Source: Microbacterium ureisolvens (lineage in GTDB: Bacteria > Actinomycetota > Actinomycetes > Actinomycetales > Microbacteriaceae). Taken from it: 64,000 nt of DNA. Shown piece by piece: positions 10,242 to 18,851 of this stretch. The translations under genes were made by a program, and so were the position numbers. The stretch spans positions 1-64,000 of the forward strand of contig NZ_JADIJE010000009.1 of NCBI RefSeq assembly GCF_015278315.1, read 5' to 3'. How positions within the stretch are numbered: the first letter of the stretch is position 1; each line of letters opens with the position of its first letter. Below the pieces are notes generated by a model, which searched no databases, was not told the origin of the DNA, and saw nothing but the letters and a program-made list of their open reading frames with translations.

Positions 10242-10413
10242 GAAGTGCGTGATTCACTGCCGGTTCACCGGCGCGACACCCCTTCGTGCCTCGACCATGG
10301 TAGCGATGAGGGCTGAGAAGGTGCAGAATGATGGCCCCCCGTTGCCGATTCGTGACATAACGCGAATGCCGCGACGCGGCGACACGAACTGCCACGCCAT
10401 CAGGCCCACTTGA

Positions 10414-10419
10414 TACGTT
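10414..10419 (+). promoter_or_regulatory. -10 box TACGTT, leaderless spacing
   Basis: TACGTT ends 6 nt before the GTG at 10426. Confidence 0.55.
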
Positions 10420-10425
10420 GGATCG

Positions 10426-12087
10426 GTGACAGCCTCCCTCCCGGTGCCGAACGACATCGATCCGGAAGAGCCGGACCGTCACTCCAGTGCGCGTGTCGTG
10501 CGACTCGCAGACACGGTGTCACCGGCTCCCGACAAACCTCGCCGCGCCCCGCGCAAACCGCGGTCCGACAGCGGGGGCAAGAACCCGCCGCGAAAGAAAC
10601 GCCCCGCCGCGGCGTCCGCTCCGAAGGCGGAAGCCGAGGCGGAGGCCCGAGGCGTGGGGACGCCGGAGGACGCTGCGACGCCCGAGGCGCCCGCGACGTC
10701 CGAGGCGCCCGCGACGTCCGACCCGCAGAAGACGGACTCCGGTTCGCCCGTGCCGGCCGAGGCCCGGACCGCGTCCCGCCCGGACGAGGAGTCCGCCCCG
10801 CAGACCTCCACGGAGCCTGCCGCGCCGGTCGACCCGCCGGTGGCGGTGCCTCCGGCACCCGGACCGCCGCCGCCCCTTCCCAGCGATCTGCAGCGAGCCG
10901 CCAGCGCCGCCGCAGACATCGTCGTCCCCCCGCGACCGCCGCTCCCGCCCGTCGCCGCGCCGGCCCCTGAACAGGAAGCCGCGTCGACGCCGGAGAACGA
11001 GCCTCTTGCCGAAAACGCGCCGGTAGTCGATGCTGAGCCCGTGATCGAGCCCGCGCCCGCGGTCGAACCCGCGCCCGTGGCCGAGCCCGTGGCAGCGTCG
11101 GTGGCCGTCGCGCCGACGACGACCGATCCCACGGTCGCGCCCGAACCGACCGCCGAGACGGATGCCGCCGAGCCGCAGGAGCTCGTCGCTCCGGTCGTCG
11201 CGCCGGAGGCATCCCGCGACACGACCACCGCGATCCTGGCACCGGCTCCCGCGGTCGCGGCCGTCATCGACGAAGCTCCTGGCGAGGCATCCGTCGCGCT
11301 CGCGCCCGCGCCCGCCCCGGCGACCGCCGGCGACGCGCTCGTGCTGCGCGGCGTGACCAAGCGGTTCGGCAGCACGCCGGCCGTCGACGGCATCGACCTC
11401 ACGATCCCCGCCGGCACGTTCTACGGCCTCGTCGGACCCAACGGCGCAGGCAAGACGACGACCCTCTCGATGATCGCGGGACTGCTCGAGCCCGATCGCG
11501 GCACGATCCACGTCGGAGGAGTGGATGCCGCGGCCAAGCCGCTCGCGGCCAAGAAGCTCATGGGCGTCCTCCCCGATCGGCTGCGCACCTTCGACCGGCT
11601 CACCGGCCGCCAGCTGCTCTACTACTACGGCGTCCTGCGCGGCCTGCCGCCCGCGGTCGTCGAGAGCCGCACCGTCGATCTCGCACGCGCCTTCGACCTC
11701 GAGGATGCGCTGGGTCGCAGCGTGTCGGACTACTCGGCCGGCATGCTCAAGAAGGTGATGCTCGCGGGCGCGCTGATCCACTCGCCGCGCCTGCTGGTGC
11801 TCGACGAGCCATTCGAGGCCGTGGACCCCGTCTCCAGCGCGATCATCCTCGACATCCTCTCCACCTACGTCGCGCACGGCGGCACGGTGATCCTCTCGAG
11901 CCACGGCATGGAGCTCGTCGAGCGCGTCTGCACGCGCGTCGCCGTCATCGTCGCCGGTCAGGTGCTCGCCGAGGGCACGGTCGACGAGGTACGCGGCGAG
12001 CTGACGCTCGAGCAGCGCTTCGTCGAACTGGCCGGGGGCCTCAGCGACGTGGAGGGCCTCGAGTGGCTGCACACGTTCTCCGACTGA
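10426..12087 (+). CDS. ABC transporter ATP-binding protein with long disordered N-terminal extension
   Basis: ATPase subunit of an ABC-2-type exporter. The nucleotide-binding domain occupies about residues 307-553: Walker A GPNGAGKTTT near 338, the signature region YSAGMLKKVM (a variant of YSGGM), Walker B LLVLDEPFEAVDP near 457 and the switch His in LSSHGMELVERV. The first 300 residues are low-complexity Ala/Pro/Glu/Val with a basic Lys-rich start, unlike normal family members of about 250-310 aa. It overlaps the downstream permease by 25 nt, so the two form one transporter. The substrate is unknown. Confidence 0.9.
   Translation: MTASLPVPNDIDPEEPDRHSSARVVRLADTVSPAPDKPRRAPRKPRSDSGGKNPPRKKRPAAASAPKAEAEAEARGVGTPEDAATPEAPATSEAPATSDPQKTDSGSPVPAEARTASRPDEESAPQTSTEPAAPVDPPVAVPPAPGPPPPLPSDLQRAASAAADIVVPPRPPLPPVAAPAPEQEAASTPENEPLAENAPVVDAEPVIEPAPAVEPAPVAEPVAASVAVAPTTTDPTVAPEPTAETDAAEPQELVAPVVAPEASRDTTTAILAPAPAVAAVIDEAPGEASVALAPAPAPATAGDALVLRGVTKRFGSTPAVDGIDLTIPAGTFYGLVGPNGAGKTTTLSMIAGLLEPDRGTIHVGGVDAAAKPLAAKKLMGVLPDRLRTFDRLTGRQLLYYYGVLRGLPPAVVESRTVDLARAFDLEDALGRSVSDYSAGMLKKVMLAGALIHSPRLLVLDEPFEAVDPVSSAIILDILSTYVAHGGTVILSSHGMELVERVCTRVAVIVAGQVLAEGTVDEVRGELTLEQRFVELAGGLSDVEGLEWLHTFSD
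11023..11112 (+). repeat. degenerate tandem repeat coding for Pro/Ala/Glu/Val
   Basis: Imperfect 9- to 12-nt units around GAGCCCGCGCCC recur and encode repeats such as IEPAPAVEPAPVAEP in the disordered head of the ABC ATPase. Confidence 0.6.
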
Positions 12088-13628
12088 GGATCGCCCTGCT
12101 CCTGGGCACGTTCCGCGGCGAGGCCCGACATGTCGTGCGGGTGGTGGCGGTCCTGTTGATCGTCGTGGCAGGAACGGCGGCCGCCTGCTGGGCGTTGCTG
12201 ACGCTGGGGGAGGCGCGGACCGACGAGACGCTCGCGGTCACCGTGCTGGGAGGCTCTGCGATCACTCTCGGCTTCGCCCTCGCACCCCTGTTCGGCGCGG
12301 CGGAGGATCCGCTCGACCCGCGGCGATTCGCCCTGTTCGGGCTGTCGCGCGGGAGTCTCGCCGTCGTGCTGGCCTTCGCCGGGCTCCTCAGCGTGCCGAT
12401 CCTCGTGCTCCTGGCGATCGCGATCTGCTCCGCGGTCGTGTGGTCCGATCACGGCGTCCCGGTCGCCGCCGGCGTCCTGAGCGTCGTTCTCGGCGTGCTC
12501 ACGTGCTCGCTGCTGGCCCGCGTCTGCATGGCGCTCGCATCGCTGTTCCTCCGCGAGAGGCGCTCCCGTGAGCTCTCCGGTGTGTTCGTGCTCGTGGTGC
12601 TGGTCGTGGTGGTTCCCGTCGGCGTCTTCCTCGCGTCGCTCGAATGGGAGGGCAGCGTCCCTCCGCAGCTCCTGGAGGCGGTGGACTGGCTGGCCATCAC
12701 GCCGATCGGTGCGGCCTGGGCCATCCCGGGCATGGTCGCCGAGGGCGGCGACGTCTGGCTCTCGATCGGCGTGGCGTCGGCGACGGTCGTCGTGCTGGCT
12801 CTGCTCTGGGCCTGGGCGGTCAAGCGCCTCCTCACGACGACCGAGCGTCCGAGCACCGGTCGCGAACGCGGCGGTCTCGGCTGGTTCGGAGTCGCGCCCG
12901 GAACGCCGGGCGGCGCGATCGCGGCCCGCAGCCTCCTGTACTGGTTCGGCGACCGACGGTACGTCGTGAACGGGCTCGTCATCCCCTTCGCCGCGGTGAT
13001 CACCGCGGTGCCCCTTCTGATCGCCGGTGTGCCACCCGAACTGGTCGCGCTCGTGCCGGTGCCGTTCGCGGCGCTCTTCCTCGGCTGGCTCCCGCACGAC
13101 GACCTCGCGTACGACTCGACAGCCGTCTGGATGCACATCGCCAGCGGCGTGCGCGGGATCTCCGACCGCGTCGGCCGGCTCGTCCCCGTGCTGCTCGTCG
13201 GCGTCCCGCTCCTCGCCGTGGCCATTCCGGTCGCGACGGTGCTGCACGGCCGCTGGGCGATGCTGCCGGCTCTCACAGGCGTCTGCGCTTCGCTGTTCTT
13301 CGCGGGACTGGGGCTGTCCAGTATCTCCTCGGTGGTGGCGCCGTACGCGGTCTCTCGTCCGGGCGAGAGCCCGTTCCAGCAGCCGCAGCGCACGAGCTCG
13401 AGCGGCGCCGTCGCCCAGGGGCTGGTGATGCTCGGCGCGATCGTCGTCTCGGCCCCGGTGCTGTGGTGCGGCTGGCTCGCGCTGCGCGGAGACACGGATG
13501 CCGCCACCACCGCCCTGTGGGGCGGCCTGGCCATCGGACTGGGCGTGCTGGTCGTCGGCATCGGCATCGGGTCGATCGTCTTCGAGCGGCGCGGCGGTCG
13601 CCTCATGGAGTTCGCCGAGGCCACCTGA
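12063..13628 (+). CDS. ABC transporter permease-like membrane protein
   Basis: 521-aa polytopic membrane protein with around 10 to 12 hydrophobic segments, for example VVAVLLIVVAGTAAACWALL near the N-terminus and IGLGVLVVGIGIGSIVF near the end. No soluble domain of note is seen. It begins at a GTG 25 nt inside the preceding ATPase gene, a strong sign of translational coupling. Together they form an exporter of unknown substrate. Confidence 0.82.
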   Translation: MAAHVLRLRIALLLGTFRGEARHVVRVVAVLLIVVAGTAAACWALLTLGEARTDETLAVTVLGGSAITLGFALAPLFGAAEDPLDPRRFALFGLSRGSLAVVLAFAGLLSVPILVLLAIAICSAVVWSDHGVPVAAGVLSVVLGVLTCSLLARVCMALASLFLRERRSRELSGVFVLVVLVVVVPVGVFLASLEWEGSVPPQLLEAVDWLAITPIGAAWAIPGMVAEGGDVWLSIGVASATVVVLALLWAWAVKRLLTTTERPSTGRERGGLGWFGVAPGTPGGAIAARSLLYWFGDRRYVVNGLVIPFAAVITAVPLLIAGVPPELVALVPVPFAALFLGWLPHDDLAYDSTAVWMHIASGVRGISDRVGRLVPVLLVGVPLLAVAIPVATVLHGRWAMLPALTGVCASLFFAGLGLSSISSVVAPYAVSRPGESPFQQPQRTSSSGAVAQGLVMLGAIVVSAPVLWCGWLALRGDTDAATTALWGGLAIGLGVLVVGIGIGSIVFERRGGRLMEFAEAT

Positions 13629-13664
13629 GCGTCCGTCACCGGCCCGGCGAGCGCTCGCCACGGC

Positions 13665-13670
13665 TACACT
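13665..13670 (+). promoter_or_regulatory. -10 box TACACT, leaderless spacing
   Basis: TACACT ends 8 nt before the ATG at 13679. Confidence 0.5.
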
Positions 13671-13678
13671 GGCAGACC

Positions 13679-13945
13679 ATGAGCACCCCGCTGGACAGCC
13701 CCGACCAGGGCGGCATCGCGACCCTTGATCGCGAGCTCGAAGAGCTCCTCAAAGAAGAGAACATCGAGCCGGGTGACCACGAGCGCTTCTCGCATTACGT
13801 CAAGAAGGACAAGATCCTCGAGTCCGCTCTGACGGGCAAGCCGGTGCGCGCGCTATGCGGCAAGAAGTGGACTCCCGGTCGCGATCCCGAGAAGTTCCCG
13901 GTCTGCCCGACCTGCAAAGAGATCTACGAGTCGCTCCAGGGCTGA
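13679..13945 (+). CDS. DUF3039 family protein, 88 aa
   Basis: Short conserved actinobacterial protein of unknown role. The N-terminal half is acidic; the C-terminal half has conserved Cys residues in ALCGKKW and VCPTCKEIY, which could bind zinc, preceded by DHERFSHYVKKDKI typical of the family. Length matches DUF3039 proteins. The ATG follows a TACACT box at leaderless distance. Confidence 0.85.
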   Translation: MSTPLDSPDQGGIATLDRELEELLKEENIEPGDHERFSHYVKKDKILESALTGKPVRALCGKKWTPGRDPEKFPVCPTCKEIYESLQG

Positions 13946-13958
13946 TCGCTCGGGCAGG

Positions 13959-14057
13959 CGCAGCGACCGAGGCTGATCGCCTCGTCGGGCTCGGCGACCG
14001 AGGCCGGTCGCTTCGACAGGTTTTGCGCCTGAGGCTGATCGAGTAGGGCTCAGCGAC
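13959..14057. repeat. degenerate intergenic repeats (GCGACCGAGGC and GAGGCTGATCG)
   Basis: Between the convergent DUF3039 and pncB genes, GCGACCGAGGC occurs at 13963 and 13994 and GAGGCTGATCG at 13969 and 14031, with CTTCGACAGG between and CAGCGACC at both ends. Related to the sequence at 40660. Probably remnants of a dispersed repeat and possibly a terminator region. Confidence 0.5.
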
Positions 14058-15408
14058 CCGGCTCGGCGTCGGTGTACACCGTGGGGATCGCCGGGTCCGA
14101 GCGGCTGAGGGCGAGAGCGCGCACCGGGAGCTCCTCGCGCACGCGCGAGTGATGGACGCGAGCCGCCTCGACGCCCGCGGCGCCCTCGTACGCGGCATCC
14201 GGTTCGCCGTCGACGACGAGCGGCACCTGGAGCGGCCGGGCATCCGGGTGCGACGTGCCGGTCTCGAGGTCCTCGAAGCCGTCCGACACCACGATCAGCT
14301 CGCTGGTCGCCGTCCCCGCGTCGAGGGTGCGGAAGGCCGCCTTCCGGCCGCCCTTGGACCCCTTGTCGGTCGACGCCTTCGCGACGGCGACCCAGCCGCC
14401 ATCGGCATCCTGACGGGCCACGAGCTTGTAGACCATGCCGGCGGTGGGGGTGCCCGACCCTGTCACGACCGAGGTGCCGACGCCGTAGGCGTCGACGGGC
14501 GACGCGGCGAGAGCCGCGATGGCGTACTCGTCGAGATCGCTGGTCACCGTGATGCGGGTGCCGGTCGCTCCGAGCTCGTCGAGCTGGGCGCGCACCTCGG
14601 CGGCGACCGTCGGCAGGTCGCCCGAGTCGATCCGCACCCCGCCGAGCCCGGTGCCGGCCACCCTGACGGCGGTCTCGACCCCGGTGCGGATGTCGTACGT
14701 GTCCACGAGGAGCGTCGTCTCGACCCCCAGCGCCTCGATCTGCGCGCGGAAGGCGTCCTCCTCGGTGTCGTGCAGCAGGGTCCATGAGTGTGCGGCCGTG
14801 CCCATGGTGGGGATGCCCCAGCACCGGCCGGCCTCGAGGTTCGACGTCGCGCCGAACCCGGCGATGTACGCGGCGCGGGCAGCGGCGACGGCGGAGGCCT
14901 CGGCCGCCCGCCTCGAGCCCATCTCGGCCAGCGGCCGGTCGCCCGCCGCGATGCTCATGCGTGCCGCGGCGGTCGCCACGGCGGAATCGTGGTTGAGCAC
15001 GCTCAGCGCCAAGGTCTCCAGCACGACCGCCTCCGCGAACGTGCCCTCGATGGTGAGGATGGGCGAGCCGGGGAAGTACAGCTCGCCCTCGCGGTAGCCG
15101 GTGACCGAGCCCGTGAACCGGTAGCCCTCGAGGAAGTCGAGGGTCGCGGCATCCACCACGTTCTCATCGCGCAGGTAGCGCAGCTCGTCGTCGCCGAAGC
15201 GGAAGTCGCGGATCAGCGCCAGCAGACGGCCGGTGCCGCCGACGACGCCGAACCGCCGCGCGCCCGGGAGACGGCGGCCGAACAGCTCGAAGACGCATCT
15301 GCGATGTGCCGTGCCGTCGCGCAGCGCGGCGTCGACCATCGTGAGCTCGTAGCGGTCCGTCAGCAGGGCGGTCGAGGCGGTCCCGCGCGAAGCGTGCCCA
15401 TGGGTCAT
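14050..15408 (-). CDS. pncB: nicotinate phosphoribosyltransferase
   Basis: Converts nicotinate, PRPP and ATP to nicotinate mononucleotide in NAD salvage, in the cytoplasm. The 452-aa protein shows LLTDRYELTM near residue 16, FELFGRRLPG, SNLEAGRCWGIPTMGTAAH around residue 200 and VDTYDIRTG near 237, all typical of the family. The ATG at 15408 has a TAGGCT box 7 nt upstream on its strand, so the message is probably leaderless. It is divergent from murI across 41 nt. Confidence 0.92.
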   Translation of the reverse strand: MTHGHASRGTASTALLTDRYELTMVDAALRDGTAHRRCVFELFGRRLPGARRFGVVGGTGRLLALIRDFRFGDDELRYLRDENVVDAATLDFLEGYRFTGSVTGYREGELYFPGSPILTIEGTFAEAVVLETLALSVLNHDSAVATAAARMSIAAGDRPLAEMGSRRAAEASAVAAARAAYIAGFGATSNLEAGRCWGIPTMGTAAHSWTLLHDTEEDAFRAQIEALGVETTLLVDTYDIRTGVETAVRVAGTGLGGVRIDSGDLPTVAAEVRAQLDELGATGTRITVTSDLDEYAIAALAASPVDAYGVGTSVVTGSGTPTAGMVYKLVARQDADGGWVAVAKASTDKGSKGGRKAAFRTLDAGTATSELIVVSDGFEDLETGTSHPDARPLQVPLVVDGEPDAAYEGAAGVEAARVHHSRVREELPVRALALSRSDPAIPTVYTDAEPGR

Positions 15409-15415
15409 GCGGGCC

Positions 15416-15421
15416 AGCCTA
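15416..15421 (-). promoter_or_regulatory. -10 box TAGGCT for pncB, leaderless spacing
   Basis: On the minus strand TAGGCT ends 7 nt before the pncB ATG. It faces an identical TAGGCT for murI 14 nt away. Confidence 0.55.
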
Positions 15422-15435
15422 GTGAGCGCCTGGCG

Positions 15436-15441
15436 TAGGCT
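15436..15441 (+). promoter_or_regulatory. -10 box TAGGCT for murI, leaderless spacing
   Basis: TAGGCT ends 8 nt before the GTG at 15450. Confidence 0.55.
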
Positions 15442-15449
15442 GGGGCATC

Positions 15450-16301
15450 GTGACCCTTGGACCGGCTGAGAACGGCGCCGACGCGCCGATCGGGATCTTC
15501 GACTCCGGTGTCGGCGGGCTCACCGTCGCGCGGGCGGTCTCGGCGCTCCTGCCGCAGGAGTCCATCCTGTACATCGGCGACACGGCCCGCTCCCCGTACG
15601 GCCCGAAGCCGATCGCGGACGTCCGCCGGTACGCGCTCGAGGTGCTCGACGACCTCGTGGCACAGGGCGTCAAGATGCTCGTGATCGCGTGCAACACAGC
15701 GTCTTCGGCGATGCTGCGCGACGCGCGCGAACGCTACGACGTCCCCGTGGTCGAGGTGATCAACCCCGCAGTGCGCACGGCGATGTCGACGACCCGCAAC
15801 GGGCGTGTGGGCGTGATCGGCACGGCCGGCACCATCAGCTCGGGCGCCTACCAGGACATGCTCGGCGTGAACGAGCGCCTCACCGTGTTCGCGCAGGCGT
15901 GCCCCCGGTTCGTGGAGTTCGTCGAGGCCGGCGTCACCGGCTCGCCGGAAGTGCTCGCGGTCGCCGAGGAGTACCTCGCGCCGCTGCGCCACGCGGGCGT
16001 CGACACCCTCGTCCTCGGCTGCACGCACTACCCGTTCCTGGAGGGGGCGATCAGCTACGTCATGGGGCCGGACGTGAGTCTCGTCTCCAGCGACACCGAG
16101 ACCGCGAAGGACGTCTACCGTCAGCTGGTCTCGCGCAACCTGCTCGCGGGGACGGATGCCGCGCCCCGCCACGTCTACGAGGCCACCGGCGCGTCCGCCG
16201 ACGAGTTCCTCAACCTCGCCCACCGGCTGATGGGCCGCGAGGTGAGCTCCGTCCGGCTCGTGCAGACCGGCGCCATCGACCTGCCGACCCGCCTCGGCTG
16301 A
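15450..16301 (+). CDS. murI: glutamate racemase
   Basis: Makes D-glutamate from L-glutamate for peptidoglycan. The cofactor-independent family is clear from [16 protein letters not shown] near the N-terminus, GDTARSPYG, the first catalytic Cys in [10 protein letters not shown] near residue 75 and the second in LGCTHYPFL near 190. At 283 aa the length is normal. It starts at a GTG positioned by the TAGGCT box. The rph and rdgB genes follow on the same strand, a common actinobacterial order. Confidence 0.95.
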   Translation: MTLGPAENGADAPIGIFDSGVGGLTVARAVSALLPQESILYIGDTARSPYGPKPIADVRRYALEVLDDLVAQGVKMLVIACNTASSAMLRDARERYDVPVVEVINPAVRTAMSTTRNGRVGVIGTAGTISSGAYQDMLGVNERLTVFAQACPRFVEFVEAGVTGSPEVLAVAEEYLAPLRHAGVDTLVLGCTHYPFLEGAISYVMGPDVSLVSSDTETAKDVYRQLVSRNLLAGTDAAPRHVYEATGASADEFLNLAHRLMGREVSSVRLVQTGAIDLPTRLG

Positions 16302-16326
16302 GGCATCCGTGTCCCACTTTTCACGA

Positions 16327-16385
16327 AGCGTGTCCCGATTTCGCTCAGTCCGGCGGTCCCGGAGCGACCGGAATCGGGACACGCT
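16327..16385. repeat. 14-bp inverted repeat element upstream of rph
   Basis: AGCGTGTCCCGATT (16327-16340) and its exact complement AATCGGGACACGCT (16372-16385) flank a 31-nt spacer that itself carries TCGCTC/GAGCGA. GTGTCCCACTTTT precedes it. Could end murI transcription, fold in the rph leader, or be a dispersed palindromic repeat. Confidence 0.65.
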
Positions 16386-16403
16386 CACCGTAGGAGGAGA
16401 GAA

Positions 16404-17150
16404 ATGACCGACATCACCCGCGCCGACGGCCGTTCCGTCGACCAGCTGCGTCCGATCACGATCGAGCGGGGCTGGTCGAAGCAGGCCGAGGGCTCCGCGC
16501 TCATCTCGTTCGGGAACACGAAGGTGCTGTGCACGGCGTCGTTCACCAACGGCGTGCCGCGGTGGCTCACCGGCAAAGGCAAGGGCTGGGTCACCGCCGA
16601 GTACGCGATGCTGCCTCGCGCCACGAACGACCGCAACGACCGCGAGAGCGTGAAGGGCAAGATCGGCGGCCGCACCCACGAGATCTCGCGCCTCATCGGG
16701 CGCGCGCTCCGCGCCGTCGTCGACACCAAGGCCCTCGGTGAGAACACGATCGTGATCGACTGCGACGTACTCCAGGCCGACGGCGGCACCCGGACGGCGG
16801 CGATCACGGGCGCGTACGTCGCGCTCGCGGACGCAATCGAGTGGGGTCGCGGCAAGAAGTTCATCGGGCAGAAGGCGCAGGTTCTCTTCGACTCCGTCTC
16901 GGCGGTGTCGGTGGGCATCATCGACGGCGAGCCGATGCTCGACCTCGCATACGTCGAGGACGTCCGCGCCGAGACCGACATGAACGTCGTCGTGACCGGG
17001 CGCGGCCTGTTCGTCGAGGTGCAGGGCACCGCCGAGGGCGCCCCGTTCGACAAGCGCGAGCTCGACGCGCTCCTCGAGCTCGGCGTGAACGGCTGCGCCG
17101 ATCTGCGCGACATCCAGCTCGCCGCGCTCTCCGCGGACGGCGCCGCGTGA
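16404..17150 (+). CDS. rph: ribonuclease PH
   Basis: Phosphorolytic 3'-to-5' exoribonuclease that trims tRNA 3' ends. The 248-aa protein starts [17 protein letters not shown] and contains [18 protein letters not shown] with the RNA-binding Arg residues, the [19 protein letters not shown] segment and [17 protein letters not shown], all canonical. A strong AGGAGG lies 6 nt before the ATG. Its stop overlaps the rdgB GTG, so the two are coupled. Confidence 0.96.
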   Translation: MTDITRADGRSVDQLRPITIERGWSKQAEGSALISFGNTKVLCTASFTNGVPRWLTGKGKGWVTAEYAMLPRATNDRNDRESVKGKIGGRTHEISRLIGRALRAVVDTKALGENTIVIDCDVLQADGGTRTAAITGAYVALADAIEWGRGKKFIGQKAQVLFDSVSAVSVGIIDGEPMLDLAYVEDVRAETDMNVVVTGRGLFVEVQGTAEGAPFDKRELDALLELGVNGCADLRDIQLAALSADGAA

Positions 17151-17824
17151 CCGCGCACCCCGAGGAGATGGCCGACGTCGTCGCGGCGATCGAGGCGGAG
17201 TCCGCGGCGACGGGCGGCGATCTGCCGCAGATCGTCCTCGCCACCCACAACCGGCACAAGGTCGAGGAGTTCCAGGCGATCGTCGCCGCGACCCGCCCCG
17301 ACCTGATCGTCGTGGCCTATGACGGCCCCGAGCCGGTGGAGGACGGCATCACGTTCGCCGAGAACGCGCTCATCAAGGCGCGCGCGGCGGCCGAGCACAC
17401 CGGGCTCCCGGCGCTCGCGGACGACTCCGGCATCTGCGTCGACGTGCTCGGGGGAGCCCCCGGCGTGTTCTCGGCGTACTGGGCGGGGCACGCGAAGGAC
17501 GCCGCGGCCAACCTGAACCTGCTGCTCGACCAGCTCTCCGACATCCGCGACCCGCACCGCACCGCGCAGTTCGTCTCCACCATCGCGCTCGTCGTGCCTG
17601 GCGACGCCTCGCGGGAGAGCGTCGTGGAGGGCGTGTGGCCGGGACGTCTCGCGACCGCACCGGCGGGCGAGGGCGGCTTCGGATACGACCCGATCTTCGT
17701 GCCGGACGGGCAGCCTGAGGGTGAGCAGCGCACGGTCGGCGAGTGGACTTCGCTGCAGAAGAACGCGGAGTCCCATCGGGCCCGTGCGTTCGAGGCGCTG
17801 GGGCCGCTGCTGGCCGATCTCTGA
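17147..17824 (+). CDS. rdgB: RdgB/HAM1 non-canonical purine NTP pyrophosphatase
   Basis: Hydrolyses dITP, dXTP and ITP to monophosphates, keeping deaminated purines out of nucleic acids. Signature segments are [28 protein letters not shown] with catalytic Asp residues, and [15 protein letters not shown]. The start is a GTG overlapping the rph stop by 4 nt; the resulting 225-aa protein carries about 24 extra N-terminal residues before the conserved strand, so a later internal start is possible. Confidence 0.93.
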   Translation: MTAHPEEMADVVAAIEAESAATGGDLPQIVLATHNRHKVEEFQAIVAATRPDLIVVAYDGPEPVEDGITFAENALIKARAAAEHTGLPALADDSGICVDVLGGAPGVFSAYWAGHAKDAAANLNLLLDQLSDIRDPHRTAQFVSTIALVVPGDASRESVVEGVWPGRLATAPAGEGGFGYDPIFVPDGQPEGEQRTVGEWTSLQKNAESHRARAFEALGPLLADL

Positions 17825-17832
17825 GCACCGGT

Positions 17833-17857
17833 GGGAGTGAGAATCACGATCATTCCC
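17833..17857. promoter_or_regulatory. inverted repeat between rdgB and the cation efflux gene
   Basis: GGGAGTGA and TCATTCCC pair (one G-U) across 9 nt in a locally AT-richer stretch. It may terminate rdgB or be a metal-regulator operator for the efflux gene that starts about 50 nt downstream. Confidence 0.4.
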
Positions 17858-17896
17858 GACTAGGCGAAGTGCGCCTTCCCCAGGCGGCGACGGGCT

Positions 17897-17902
17897 TAGC
17901 CT
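17897..17902 (+). promoter_or_regulatory. -10 box TAGCCT, leaderless spacing
   Basis: TAGCCT ends 6 nt before the ATG at 17909. Confidence 0.55.
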
Positions 17903-17908
17903 GAGGTC

Positions 17909-18820
17909 ATGCACGACCACGCGCCGACAGGGATCCGAGCGGCGGGCAACCGCCGCCTGCTCGCGATCTCGCTGGCGATCACCGCCACCGTCATGGTGGT
18001 GCAGATCGTCGGGGCGGCGCTGTCGGGATCCCTCGCGCTCCTCGCCGACGCCGCGCACATGTTCACGGATGCCGCGGCCCTGGTCATCGCCCTCATCGCG
18101 AGCACCGTCGCAGCCAGACCCGCGAACGACCGTCGCACGTTCGGCTACCAGCGCGCCGAGGTGTTCGGTGCCCTGGTCAACGGCGTCATCCTCATCGTGC
18201 TGGCGGTGTGGGTCGCCGTCGAGGGCGTCTCGCGACTGATGAAGCCCGGCGAGACCGAGATCGCCGGCGGTCTCATGCTCGTCGTCGCGATCGTCGGACT
18301 CCTCGCCAACGCGGTCGCCCTGTGGCTGCTGAGTGCGGCGCAGCGGCGGAGCCTCAACGTGCGAGGCGCGTATCTCGAGGTCCTGGGTGATCTCATCGGT
18401 TCGGCCGCCGTGATCGTCGCGGCGGTCGTCGTCATCACCACGGGATGGGATCAGGCCGATGCCGTCGCGTCGCTGCTCATCGCGGCCATGATCGTGCCGC
18501 GCGCGTTGCGGCTGCTCGGTGAGGTGATGTCGGTGCTCGCAGAATCGGCGCCGAAGGGCACGCACGTGCGCGAGATCCGCGATCACATCCTCTCGACCCC
18601 CGGTGTCGTCGACGTGCACGACGTGCACGTCTGGCAGCTCACCCGCGGTGCTCCGGTGTTCACCGCCCACGTCGTCGTCGACGACGCCGCGCTGGCCGAC
18701 GGACGGGCCGCCGGCATCCTGAGCGGTCTGCAGGACTGCCTGTCGCAGCACTTCGACGTGGAGCACTCGACGTTCCAGCTCGAGCCCGCCGGCCACGTCG
18801 AGCACGGCGCCCACACCTGA
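17909..18820 (+). CDS. cation diffusion facilitator (CzcD/ZitB type)
   Basis: Proton-driven efflux of a divalent metal, probably zinc or cobalt, at the plasma membrane. The 303-aa protein has six predicted helices and a C-terminal cytoplasmic domain. The helix-2 metal site is LLADAAHMFTDA (His and Asp). The helix-5 site is YLEVLGDLIGS, where Glu stands in place of the usual His before the Asp. The His-rich ends MHDHAPT and HVEHGAHT may also bind metal. It follows rdgB and is expressed from its own box. Confidence 0.9.
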   Translation: MHDHAPTGIRAAGNRRLLAISLAITATVMVVQIVGAALSGSLALLADAAHMFTDAAALVIALIASTVAARPANDRRTFGYQRAEVFGALVNGVILIVLAVWVAVEGVSRLMKPGETEIAGGLMLVVAIVGLLANAVALWLLSAAQRRSLNVRGAYLEVLGDLIGSAAVIVAAVVVITTGWDQADAVASLLIAAMIVPRALRLLGEVMSVLAESAPKGTHVREIRDHILSTPGVVDVHDVHVWQLTRGAPVFTAHVVVDDAALADGRAAGILSGLQDCLSQHFDVEHSTFQLEPAGHVEHGAHT

Positions 18821-18851
18821 GCCGCCCTCGCCCGCGGTGCGAGCCCGGCAG

